A stretch of DNA of 64,000 bases from Nigrospora sphaerica (taxonomy: Eukaryota > Ascomycota > Sordariomycetes > Amphisphaeriales > Apiosporaceae). The stretch is taken from the NCBI GenBank assembly GCA_018287875.1, contig JAGVVL010000001.1:2232001-2296000 (forward strand). Direction: 5' to 3'. Positions 48,264 to 59,149 of the stretch are shown here, one piece after another. Within the stretch, counting starts at the first letter, position 1; every line of letters begins with the position of its first letter. Made by a program: the position numbers and the translations under genes. The notes beneath the pieces are model-generated. The model did no database searches, was not told the origin of the DNA, and saw only the letters and a list, made by a program, of their open reading frames with translations.

Positions 48264-50663
48264 CTACGCCATCCTGAGAACGCCCTCAAACCACTTCTCA
48301 ACCTCGGTCCAGCCCTCCTTGGCCAGCTCCGTCACCAGGCCCACGTACCCGTCGGGCCTGACGACCACCAGCGCGCCCTTCTCCGGGTCCACGCCGTAGC
48401 CCTCGTAGGCCCGGCCGTGGCCCTCGTGTAGGCTCTCCTCGTCCACGAAGATCTTGTCGTAGTCCCAGCCCAGCTTGGCGTCGAAGGGGTGGTACACCTC
48501 GTGCAGGTCGCGCAGCATCTCGACCTCGTGCCGCTTAGCGCGGTGAACGAGCATGACGTCGACAACGCTGGGCGGCCGCTCCGTCTTGAAGCGCGCGCCG
48601 CCGCCGAACTGGTTCGAGCCGGGGCTCAGGGCCATGCGCGGCGCGCGGCCGAGGATGCGCTCCTCGAGCCAGCCGCCCAGCTCGTTGACCAGGGCGCCCT
48701 GCTGCGGCGCCAGAATGTCGCCGCCGAAGACGAAGAGCCGGAACCGCCCGTCCGACGGCATCTTGTGGTGCAGCTGCCAGGGCCGCGCGTCGCACTGCTC
48801 GACGACCTGCCGCGACGCGAACCGCATGCCGGGCTTGCAGTTCGCCGCCGCCTCCAAGCGGCTCTGCGCCGTGACCGGCGCCGCTCGCTCGTCCGCCCGC
48901 ACCTCGGCGTCCTTGGCCACGAGTCGGCCCTCGTCGTGCGGCTTGGCCACGAGCGCCGACGGGCTGTAGTCGACGCCGAGCCCGCTCGTGAACATGTGGC
49001 TCTGGTTGAAAGCCTCGCTGAAGGCCTCCATCGACACGCCCGTCTCGTCCAGGATGTCCTTTTGTGGCCGGCCCGAAAACAGGCGCGAGAAGCGGTGGTC
49101 GAACTCGATAAGCTCCTTGGCGATCTGTTTCCGCTCGAGCTCATACGTCGACAGGACCCGTCGGTGCATGATCTTCTTGCACACGAGGCCGATCTTCCAT
49201 CCCAGGTTGTAGGCGTCCTGCATGCTTACATTCATGCCTTGGCCAGCCTTGGGCGAGTGCGTATGAACCGCATCTGTAGGTTGGTGATAGCGTCAGTACC
49301 TATATTGCAGCCGTGCCTATCCACCGCGACTCCGGGGCTTCTCGGGGAACTGGGGAGTCCAACGTACCACCCGCCAGGAAGACCCGGTCACATTTGCTGA
49401 AGTGGTTGCCCACACGCTGGCCGATCTGGTACGCCGTCCACCAGTCACAGTAGTGGTACTCGAGTTTGTACGGGCTGATGATCTTCTGCGCGGCCGTGAA
49501 GATCATCTCAGGGGTGATCTTGCTCCGGTCGACGCGGCCGCCGCCCGCAGATACCTCAGTCAGCTGGATGTACAAGCGAACGAGCTTGTTCTCTCTTGGG
49601 ATGATCATCATGCTCCCGTTCGATGCACTGTGAATCATGCTGCGGTTCCGGACGTCCGCTAGCCCATTGTTAGCACTGCGTAAGTTCATACCGGACGGAG
49701 ATTGGCCCTTCATCCCCGTGCCCCCCCCCCCAAGATATGGAAGACTTACGGAAATCGGTGATAGGAACAATATCCATCACGCCCCAGATGTAGTCAGTCA
49801 TCTCTCCCTGCATCTCGTACTCGGGACCCAGCGACTTGCGCGTCCAGCTGTGGGCGCCGTCGCAGCCCACAACGTATTTGGCCTTGACTGTCTCCTCCCG
49901 GATGCCCTCCCGGTCCTTGCTCTGTGCGAGCATCCGTCCCACATCATCCTCGGCCAGGTTGCTCCTGAATAACCCATCGCTCAGGTTGCTGAGCTTCTGC
50001 GTCGGCGTTGCCTCTTCCTCGGTGAGGTGGCGCAGCGTCACCGTCACCGGATGCGCGTCCTCGCCCTCCACCGTATCCTCGTCGATCGACAGGGAAGTGG
50101 GCAGCACTTTGCGCTCGACCCGGAGCTGGTAGCCCTCAGGGTCGGCAGGATGGGGATACGAGTCTGCTATGGCCTCCAGGAAAAAGCCCTCGACGCGTCC
50201 TTGGTGCAGAACAGCCTCAGTAAACCGGGACAAGCCGGCGATATTGTCGGCGGAGCGTTGACTGCGCCTGATCACCCCATTAGCATCCGGGTTCCAGAAG
50301 GCGACCTCTGGTTCTCAAATTAGCGCACGGTCTTGAGAAATGTAGGCAGCTTTCGCGGGAGAGAAATGCATACCGAGCAGGTGGTTTGCCTCTTTCCATA
50401 CCCGCTCTCCAACACCAAAACTGTCAAGGATTTCGAGCGTGCGTGACTGGAATCTGGGTCACGGGTTAGTTGGCCGGCCCGGACGTAGTTGGAGCGGGGG
50501 CCAGAACGTACCCGTCGGCTTGGCCGGAAAACACCTTATCCGTCCTCTTGTCGACAATGCGAGCCTTGATGCCGAGTCGGGACATCCATAACGCAAGCAT
50601 CATTCCGGCGGGACCGGCACCGATGATGAGGACATCGACCTCGGAGGGCGGGGTTGACGCCAT
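48264..50663 (-). CDS. FAD-dependent phenol 2-monooxygenase-type hydroxylase
   Basis: Five exons (50663-50512, 50453-50374, 50307-49750, 49658-49368, 49273-48264) encode 696 residues. The N-terminal Rossmann motif is I-I-G-A-G-P-A-G (residues 13-20). The DG motif V-V-G-C-D-G-A-H-S lies in exon 3, and the FAD-binding GD motif F-L-A-G-G-D-A-V-H-T-H is created across the exon 4/5 junction, which confirms the splicing. The C-terminal third (from about residue 500) matches the thioredoxin-like dimerisation domain of phenol hydroxylases. Introns are 58-94 nt. The enzyme should use NADPH and oxygen to hydroxylate a phenolic ring next to the hydroxyl group; the substrate is not known. It lies in tandem behind the GH67 gene (566 bp apart), so a joint role in lignocellulose use is possible but only inferred. 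Confidence 0.94.
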
Positions 50664-51383
50664 TATAGGTCGGTCACACGTCTGAATTGCTCGGCAAGTA
50701 CTGTAGCTTAACAGGGTGATCGGGCTGTTGCAGCAAAAGCGACAAGGAGCAGTGAGGCAGCGGCCAGTGTCCAGTACGAGTATATCGAGGTACGGAGCGT
50801 GGAGAGAAGAGACGGGAGACTGGCACCAAGAACGGGAAAATGACCGGCATGGTTATCAAAGTTCCAAGCAAAACAAGGTCCGTAGAAATATCATGACCAT
50901 GCCCCGTAGCGGAGTCGCACAAAATGCCAGGGTGCGGGCGAAGAACCTTGAAAGTCTGCCCAACGCAGCGCCGAGCCAGTCGGCGAATGCATCTATGCAT
51001 CTCTGCTAGATCTTCCCGCGCCCCCCTAAAACCCTTGTAGGACATATGCCGTGCAACGTCAGGCAATGTAAGCACGAGGTCGACCTTGGGGTAAGCATGA
51101 GCAAGCATGAGTAAGGCGGGGATTCTTGCAGATAGCGGAGAAACGAGTGCCGTAGTGGGGACGAAAAAGCGGAGTAGGTGACGATGAGGGGGAAAGCGAG
51201 GGACGGGCAGAAAAAGCGACACTGATGAAGCCCGGCTCTCTACTCCGTAGTGATCAAGTTGGATGCGACGTTCGACGTCGTCCTTCTTTACATAAGCGCC
51301 TGCCCCGGCCGTGTGTGCTTATACAACCTCCTACTGGAACGGATAGCAGCCCATGCGGCGCTCGTGACCACGCCCCTACTCCT
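50664..51383. other. Gap between phenol hydroxylase start and GRC3 end
   Basis: A 720-bp region between two genes on the minus strand. It should contain the hydroxylase promoter and GRC3 3' end. No gene is seen. Confidence 0.5.
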
Positions 51384-53817
51384 TTACTCTCCCGCATTGC
51401 CAGTGCGGCCGAGGTCTCTCCTGACCCTCCAGACTTTGAAGCCAACGCCCCGCCTCTCGTCGCCGCGAAGCACCTCGATCCAGGGTGTAGTCGCGTCCGA
51501 CGCCCGGGCCTCTCGTCCCATGGCTCGGGACAGGGGCAGGGGGCCCTCCTCGTCTTTGGCATCCAGCAGGTCTCCGACTTCCCCGTCGTCCTCATCGTTG
51601 CCGGCACTGCCGGTCGAGGCGTTCAGATACAGGTCTTCGGTATAAGCCCAGCTCGGAGGGTCAAACCTGCCCCCCACGAGCACGATTTGCCCCCCTCTCT
51701 CGTTGATCTCCTCCACCTTCTCGTCTGGAATGGGCGTAAGGACCTGGAGCATTTTGTTCTCAGTGTCGATGCCGCGAATGAGCGCCAGACCAATGGTTTG
51801 TGAGTACATAGGGTCCAGAGTGTCGTCCATGCCGAGGACGGGGATGCCCTCTGGTGTTGTAGTGGTATTCGGCCCCTGGATCGTCGGCATGGAATCCTTG
51901 CCATCGGTCCCGTCCATATCCATATCGGTACCGGGGAGCCCATCCGTTTCGTGTATGTCGGGTGGACGAAAGGCCAGTGGGCTTTCAACCTCCACGACTG
52001 CCACAATAGTGCCATTGATGGCATCTGCCAGGAGCTCTGGGGGTGCCTGGTAGTCGTAACAAGTAACACCTAGCATTCCCGGGGCGGGTCCAGCGTACCG
52101 GAGCTGCCAAGGCGGAACAGCCGACAGTGGTTCGGGGTTCCATGGTGATCCCTGTATCGCTTTCCCGTGCTTGCTTGTATCTTCATGGAAATAGGACATT
52201 GCTTGCATGGTACGCAAATGAGCAGCTGTCCGCACAGAATTTTGCGTCGTTTGGGAAGGAAGCTTTATCAAGGACCCAGGTTTGAACGTCTCTTGCAGTC
52301 TCTCTACCGCTTCCATAGGGCCAGGGGCCATATAGATGAGGTTACTAGGCCGCAATGCTTTGGCAAGCTCAGTGAGCAAATCCAGGCCAGTCCCTTGCAC
52401 CCAACCCGCCGTATTGATGATAAGGGGGCAATTGCCCAGACGGTTGCGGTAGTGGTTGAAAAGATCTGTTGCCGCCTCCAGGTAGAGTTTCGTGTTCGAA
52501 TCTGGGGACATGGAAGCAAGAGTATGGGAACGAAGGATCCGGACGCCAAGCTCGGATGACGGTCGACAAAACGACGGCCCGAGGATGGGTTCGGTGATGT
52601 GGACAAGGGCAACTTGGCCAGCAATGCAGTGCTCCGGCTGACCAGGATCAAGGTCGAGAACAGCAATGCCGTTTGAGTGTCGCTTCTTGGTGCCGCCCGC
52701 GTGGTCAGTGAGCAGTTGGTTCGCCAGGATCTTTCCAAATGTGGATTTTCCCGAAGATTTCGGCCCAGTCACCATGACAGACATGGGCTTGGCCCGCGTC
52801 GCCTTCACTATGCGGTCCATCTCACGGTTCCATTCCGGCGGAGACACCAAATCAAACAATATCACCTTTTTGGGTGCGTCGGCAGAGGTAAAGATCTGTC
52901 AAGGCCCGGTCAGCGGGAATAGCGCCAATGTCGTGTCAACACATACTATGGTAAAGGTGGGATTGGCCTTCGAGGTGGCCCCCGACGACGAATCATCGTT
53001 CCAAAGCCTGCGGAAAAGGGGTGATAGCCTTCCAAGACTCCTCAAACCCTCGGCCGCTGGGTGAGACTCAATTTCAATCACAGCTTCCTCATCGGGGCAT
53101 CGGAGCACCGGCAAGGCATAGCAGTAGGGAGCATGGACCCAGTGAACCTTGTCCGAGGCCTTGAGCAAAGCTCCCTGAAGCGTAATCTCGCCTCTTACGA
53201 TGCTTACACCATAGCTACCCAGTATAACGAGACGCTGCTCAGGTTAGCCTACAGCTCTAGTAGAGGCCGAGGGAGCATACCTCTCCACCAGCAAGCTGCA
53301 GCTGAAGTTTCCCCCCAGCCTTCTTTTTCACGTTGGATTTCGTGGGTTGGAAGCTTGAGAGACGGACAGCAAGGGACTGCTTCTCCGGGCTGGCTCCTCT
53401 TTTTGGCTGGGGTTCGGACTCGGAGATATCCCTGGGGGTTAAAGGTCCCCCAGGACCTGTCACAAGGTCGGCGGGAACGGCAGATGGCTGTTCTATGCTA
53501 GCAGAGGCCGCTTTCTTGCGAGGACTCCTTTGCTTTTTCGGCGTGCTGCTGCTGCCGCTGCTGCTTTCTGGAGGCGGCAAGTCCGAGCCTGCCCGAGCAT
53601 CTTGCTGCACAGGCGGAGTCACCGGTTCATCGGATTGCGCTTGTGCTTGTGCTTGTGCAGCGCGTTGCTTCAGCCGAGCAAATGCACTCACTGTATATTG
53701 ATCAGCTCAAGAAGCTCAATCCACGAGCTTTGGCCCATTCGACGAGCGCGTGGGCGCAAGTAGAGACTAACACTGGGGTGGTTGTTCTTCCAGCTTCCGT
53801 CGCTTGTTGGAGGACAT
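51384..53817 (-). CDS. GRC3: Polynucleotide 5'-hydroxyl-kinase GRC3
   Basis: Four exons (53817-53772, 53690-53281, 53234-52947, 52895-51384) encode 751 residues. The first exon has 46 nt and gives M-S-S-N-K-R-R-K-L-E-E, a basic start suited to nucleolar import; the next exon is Ser/Pro/Ala-rich. The kinase core has Walker A G-P-K-S-S-G-K-S-T (residues 292-300) and L-D-L-D-P-G-Q-P-E (328-336) as the Walker B/lid region, as in Grc3/Nol9 and Clp1. Splice junctions restore A-G-G-E-R-L-V-I-L-G and T-F-T-I-I-F-T-S-A. Introns are 81, 46 and 51 nt. Grc3 works with the nuclease Las1 in the nucleolus to process ITS2 of pre-rRNA, and is also reported to act in RNA polymerase I termination. It shares a 481-bp promoter region with the Pol I subunit gene. 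Confidence 0.94.
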
Positions 53818-54298
53818 GGTTGCTCACTGCATGTCAGTTCGCGATGGATGCAAAGTAGGGGTCTCAGGGAACTCGCACAATGGGCTTAGACCGCAGCAAT
53901 GTGACCATCCACCAAGGAACGCAGATTTATTTTGACCACGAGCCCTGGGTATATGTCAGGCTGAGACCGGAAAATAGGGACTGTACGCAGCTCCTTACAA
54001 GAGCGCTTATCAAACCAAGCCCTGGTGTGATTATTACTTTGGTGAAGAGGAAGTAAGTAGGCATGTATGTATTTGCTTGCCTGACTGCACCTAGTCTTTT
54101 TTGATGTGGGCTCCGCGCTTGTTGCGTTCGCGTTTGTGATTGGTCTTTGCGAGCTGCGGCAACGCGCTATAATTTTTTTTGGCTTCGAGTCGCGGAACCC
54201 TTCCCATATCCCAGTCCCACTCACGATCGCTGTTGCGACAGACAGTTGATTTTTCCCCTTCACTGTCGTCGCTGGCCTGCGCGTCGCCATAACTCGTC
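53818..54298. promoter_or_regulatory. Divergent promoter between GRC3 and RPA34.5
   Basis: Only 481 bp separate the two start codons. TATAATTT occurs at about 54,167 on the plus strand, 130 bases before the RPA34.5 ATG. The region has no coding frame. It must contain both promoters, so the genes may be co-regulated. Confidence 0.6.
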
Positions 54299-56211
54299 AT
54301 GGCCCCCAAAAGCTCTGTGAGCTCTCTGAGCGCGATGGCCAAGTCGGTCAAGGAGGCCAAGGCCAAAAAATCGACGTCGAAGCCCCAGATCCCCGCCATC
54401 ACCAAGAGCAAGGACCTGTCCGACGATTCCGATAGCAGCTCTTCCGACGATGCTTCGAGCGACAGCGGAAGCGACAACGAGGAGAAGCTCAACGCTTTGC
54501 GCAACAAGGCCTTGAACAAAAAGCCTGCGGCTGCCGAGGCAAAGAAGTCCAATTCCACCCCCAAGGCCGCCGCCGCTGCTCCGAAGAGCAAGAAGGCGCA
54601 GTCCCCCTCCAGCAGCAGTTCCACCTCGGATTCCGAATCAGATTCAGAGTCTGAATCAGAGTCAGACGCCAAATTGAAGAAGGTCACGAAGTCCACGTCC
54701 AAGCCCGCGCCCAAGCCCGCTGCAGCCGCCAAGGCCAAGGCCAGCAAGGCCAGCAGCACCAGCGACGACACCAGCAGCAGTGGTAGCGGCAGCGATAGCG
54801 ATTCCAGCGAGGCTGAGAGCGGCGACGAAGAAGAGGAGAAGGAGGACAAGAATGCTAGCACCAAGGCCCTACCCTCGCGACCCGCCCCGTCGCCCGCGAA
54901 GGCCGCAGTTGCGCCCAAGGCCAAGCCCGCGCAGGATTCCAGCAGCTCCAGCGAATCCGAGTCGGACGATGACGAAGGCGTAGATCCCATGGCCCTTGAC
55001 ACTGCCGAGTCAGCCCCCCAGAAGTCTGTCGCTCAGACCCCGGCCCAGACAGAGATGTGAGCAGTTGACCGCCTGAGCTAACATCCCATGCGAAGGAACA
55101 CTGGCTAACTCGGTACCCTCTACATAGTGATCGCCCTGCTTGGCTGAACAACTCTGACTTTATGATCCGAAAGGCATCCGCTGAGAACCCAGACAAGGAA
55201 CTCATCGATTTCCTCGGAAAGTCAAACCTCGAGGGCAAGCAAGTCTGGTACTTTACCGCACCGGCTTCTCTGCCCATCAGCATCATCAAGGACACGGAGA
55301 TCGATCTTGCCAAGGCACAAGCCGGTGGTGCTATCATCAACCACAAGGGAGATGGCTACGGCCTGGATATTGAGCCGTTCAGCGCCAGCACAAAAATCCA
55401 GTTGATGATTCCATCCAAGGGCGGCGATCAGTACAAGCAGCGTGAGTGCTTCCGTATGGCACTATCGGATACCCGCTAATTATAATATCCAGTCAAACGT
55501 CCTATCGACTCAACCGTCCACATTCGCCGCATCGCCGAGTTCGGAGGCGCCAGCCGAATCAGTTCCACTGCTACCGAGGAGTATGTGCGCAAGATTCACC
55601 CCGTAAGAGAGCAGCCTCAGGGCCTTCGCCCTCGATTTACGCCTATTGGCCAACCCACCCCGTCGTCTGCCACCCTCTCAAACTCTCAGGCCCAGACTTT
55701 TGCTGCCAAGTCTCGAACTAGCAAGCCCCAGACCGGTCCTGATTCGGACTCGTCTAGCAGTGAATCGGATGAGGAGATGGCCGATGCCCCGGCGGCTGCC
55801 CCGGCCTCGTCAGCCAAGGGAAAGACGTCTGTTGCCAACGGCGATCGGAAACGCAAGCAGCCCGCCAATGCCAATGGAGATGATACCAGTAGCAGCGGCG
55901 AGAGCAGCTCTGAGGCTGAGCCTGCTGCCACACCTGCGCAAATCACCAAGCGTGCCAAGACTACCAATTCCAGCAGTAAGAAGGAGAAGTCTACAAAGCC
56001 TGCCGTACCAAGCTCGCAGGTAGCCGGCACGCCGGTTCCGCCTCCCAGCGTCAGCCGCTCAACCACCAAGGCCACCAAGGCTACCAAGGCCACCAAGGCC
56101 ACCACCACTCCGTCCAAGCCCAAGGGCAAGGTAAAGGCGGCCGAGAGTGCCAAGAAGATGACTCCTGTCCCGCCGCCCAAGATTCCCCAATTCTCCAGGA
56201 CGAGCTCGTAG
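54299..56211 (+). CDS. RNA polymerase I subunit RPA34.5, with in-frame stop before an open tail
   Basis: Three exons (54299-55056, 55128-55441, 55493-56211) encode 596 residues. Exon 1 (252 residues) is a Ser/Asp/Glu/Lys-rich, Srp40-like region of runs such as S-S-S-S and E-S-E-S. Exons 2 and 3 carry the RPA34.5 domain: V-W-Y-F-T-A-P-A-S-L-P-I-S-I-I, then G-G-A-I-I-N-H-K-G-D and R-P-I-D-S-T-V-H-I. This subunit forms the TFIIF-like heterodimer with A49 on Pol I in the nucleolus. Introns of 71 and 51 nt have CTAACT and CTAAT branch points. The frame ends at TAG (56209-56211), but stays open for 63 more codons after it. The yeast protein has 233 residues, so this one is long because of the extra charged regions. 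Exon 1 as a separate gene is less likely, since it lacks its own stop before the donor. Confidence 0.87.
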
Positions 56212-56403
56212 AAAGTGCTCGCACCCAAGAATGCTGTGCAATCTTCGCGGCCGCCTGAACTTGAGAAGTCTAAGCAGTCCGAAAAGCCTTCGTTTTCGAA
56301 GAAGTCTGAGAAGTCGAAGGCTGCGAACAGCAAGAACAAAACCCCACAGCACAAGGCCAAGAAGTCGAAAAAGAATTGGAAGAGCTGGGGCGATAGAGAG
56401 TAG
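56212..56403 (+). other. Open lysine-rich frame after the RPA34.5 stop codon
   Basis: Sixty-three codons follow the TAG in the same frame and end in another TAG. They encode a tail with 17 lysines, mostly AAG, with repeated S-E-K and S-K-K units ending W-K-S-W-G-D-R-E. Composition and codon choice match the preceding RPA34.5 tail. No GT-AG intron removes the stop while keeping the frame. Confidence 0.6.
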
Positions 56404-59149
56404 GCGCGTTTGCCTTCTACCTGGCCCCCAGACACAACGCTGCATGCTCCCGTATCATGCCGTGACCCATGCGGCCCGGCCCAACACATGGGCCTGCCCT
56501 TGACCGTTAGCCACTTGGCCACGCGGTCCGGTTAGAGTACTTGTACAGCGAGCGTGGCGCTGTCACTAGGGGGACGGAGCATGCTAGTTTCCTCGCTACA
56601 CAGAGGCAGGTCTCGATGAATGTTGCCTCTCAGGGCCGATGATTGGCATGTAGCATAGGCAGACGGCCCCTGTCGATTGGCCGGCGTTTTGAAGGAGCGC
56701 ATCTGTCGTGTTTTGCAGGCAAGGGGCTTGGCACCGAGGCGTTCACTAATGTCATTGCTCTCTTTGGTAGATGAATAGTCTGCCTGATTTGATACCACAA
56801 CTGTTGCAGTCATGCTCTCGATTCCGCTTCTGCCGGTGATGTCAACTATGGATACTAAACGTGGATTCTGGTAGAACATGCTCGTTTGGATCTACTACGC
56901 GGTGGAACGGATCTCTCCCGACGCCGACTCGGATGCACACGCGCATACACTCCACCATTCGCGGAATATGACGAACACGCGCCTCCATCACCAGAGCCCT
57001 AATGCCCACGCAAAGAGGCGCGGTTCGAACCGGACGATGGCCGAATGGTACCTCACCGGTGAGCCATGCAGAAAAAGGGAACGACAGGCTGGATATGGGT
57101 GACGATCTACTGCTATTATGGGGCCAGTATACCCAAGCGACGGGCCTCGGCGAGAGAGCGCAGCGGACCATGTACCTGAGGCTAGGCCCAAACGGGCCTT
57201 TCGCGGTCCTAAGCGAGCAACAGCCGCGCATCACAATTCCGACGAGAACAGCGCAAGCAAGAGTTGAAGGGCCCCCGGCCTGGTTAGCCGGGCGACGCGA
57301 GGACTGAAAGAAGTCCCCGTTCGCAGCGGCTGATGCATCCCCACCCGTTGTCGGCGCTTCGCCCCGAAGTGCCCGTCGACAGCCTCGGCTACCTATGCAC
57401 CAGTGTCGTACAGGCATGGCTTGGCGGCGGTGGCAGGCGACGGCCACGAGGCGGCAAAGAGGGGGGAATGGGCGGGTCCAGCTTCCTCCGAACTGTTCCC
57501 CCGAGAACCGCGATCAGGCGGGATGGCGGCGGTCCATCTCCTGAACGGTGCGCCGGTCCGTGTCGTCTCATGGGATATACCAAGTAACTTCCCTATGTAC
57601 GTCAGGCATGAGCCAAGATTGCCAATTGAAGCAAAGCTAACGGGCTATGTGGGGCCCCCGCCCTCCACCCGGCGTCCGATCAAACGGCGCCTGGTTTCGA
57701 AACTGTAGCAGCTGAGAATACCACGTTCTGCACGGCCAGCGTGCAAACAGACTCAGACTCCCCCTCGCCGGACGCGCAATCCGTTGCTTGGCGACAAAAC
57801 CATTTGGGGTGTTTCCCTCTCGTCTTTGGGCAAGGCCTCGTTGCCGCCGTGCCCTATCGGGGCAAACAGGGGGATTGGTTGCGCAATGACCCTGTCTGCG
57901 CGGCTTGGGTAACGAACGCACCGGCATGCATGACTTACGTGAGCACCGCGGACGGGCATGGGCACTTCTTTGCTACAGATCCCCACCGGATTTGACGGCG
58001 CAGGCGCTGGGGGCACCGCTGCCGCCGTCAGGCTGTCCAGGGGTCGAGCGCCGGAAATGATCGCAGACGAGGCGCCCCAAAGCGGCAACAGGCAAAGGCC
58101 GTCATGGAGTTTAGCCATCAATTGCCTCGGCACCTACCACTTCATCTGCGTGCTCCAAGCTACCGGGCCTGGGCGCGGATCTCAACCGGCCTTGCCCATG
58201 TATATATTGGAAACGGAGCGGGAGGCTGACGGCGGTAGCGTTTGACCGCACCCGTTCGGGGGAACATGCGGGCGCTAGCGTGAACGATGCCGGGGTATTG
58301 CGTGAAAGGGCGTATTGTATGCGATGTTGTGGGGTGGGCGGTTGGACCAGCGGCTCAAGCTGTCACAGGTTACAGGCGGCCAAACGGCCAAGCAGCCCAG
58401 CGTCTCCCTCCGTACGGACTGAAAAACCCAGCAACGGCAGGACCAGTCGAGACCGAACTTGCGGCTCTGCCCACCCCGTGTTATATTCGGCCTGTCAGCG
58501 GCTTGACAGGGCGTTCACGGTCCAATGGGACGTATTAGCCACCCCCCCTTTTCGGCCCACTCCCTGGCAGGCTGTAACTAAGGCATCACGACAGCGGCTC
58601 CCCTGGCCCGCGGCCTGGGTTGCTCCCGGGGCAGTCGTCCCAAGTTCATGTCGTCTGAATCAGGCTTCAGTTTGATCTTCCCAATCTCGGCATCAAGGGG
58701 CGGAGACCGCGAAGATCCTGGTCTTTGCGCCCTCGTCTGGCCCCGATTCTGAGCCGATCTCGAACCGTCCGAACCGTCCGATCTGTCGTACTTGTTTCGT
58801 CCGGGGCTTGGAAATGCTCGAATCACCGCTGCATGCGGGGTGCCCTCCATCATGAGAGATTGGGCACAGCCAAGGAGGCCTGTGAACGCCCGGCGTATAT
58901 AATCCGTCATCGGGACGACGTCTCCCATTCGCCTCTTCGTCAGCATCCATCAACCAAAGCTTCTTCCTCCCCGCCCGCTCTTCCTTTCGTTCACCGAGTA
59001 GATCTCGTTTTTTATTCTCTTCGTTCACTGTACATCATCGCTTCAACCCGCTAGTCGGCCTATAACTCCATTCTTTCGTACTATTTCCGATCTACCCTTT
59101 GTTTCATACCCACAAAACACCCCGTCGCCCAATCCACATAACCGCCAAT
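56404..59149. other. Intergenic region before the Asn-rich secreted protein
   Basis: No gene is seen in 56.4-58.8 kb; frames of 80-200 codons have no motif. The last 300 bases form a clear promoter with TATATAA at 58,896 and a long C/T-rich leader up to the ATG at 59,150. Confidence 0.5.
58896..58902 (+). promoter_or_regulatory. TATA box of the Asn-rich secreted protein gene
   Basis: TATATAA lies 254 bases before the ATG, with an ATTGG word (inverse CCAAT) about 35 bases further upstream and a pyrimidine-rich leader downstream. This arrangement is typical of strongly expressed fungal genes. Confidence 0.6.

Noticed and set aside
48489..49400. Open frame of 303 codons on the plus strand
   Set aside because: Antisense of the phenol hydroxylase C-terminal exon; no motif.
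54091..55002. Ser/Leu/Ala-rich frame of 303 codons on the minus strand
   Set aside because: Antisense reading of the Ser-rich exon 1 of RPA34.5.
57010..57060. GGTTCGAACC word suggesting a tRNA B box
   Set aside because: No matching A box or cloverleaf could be formed at the right distance; similar words at 25,908 and 31,887 also failed.
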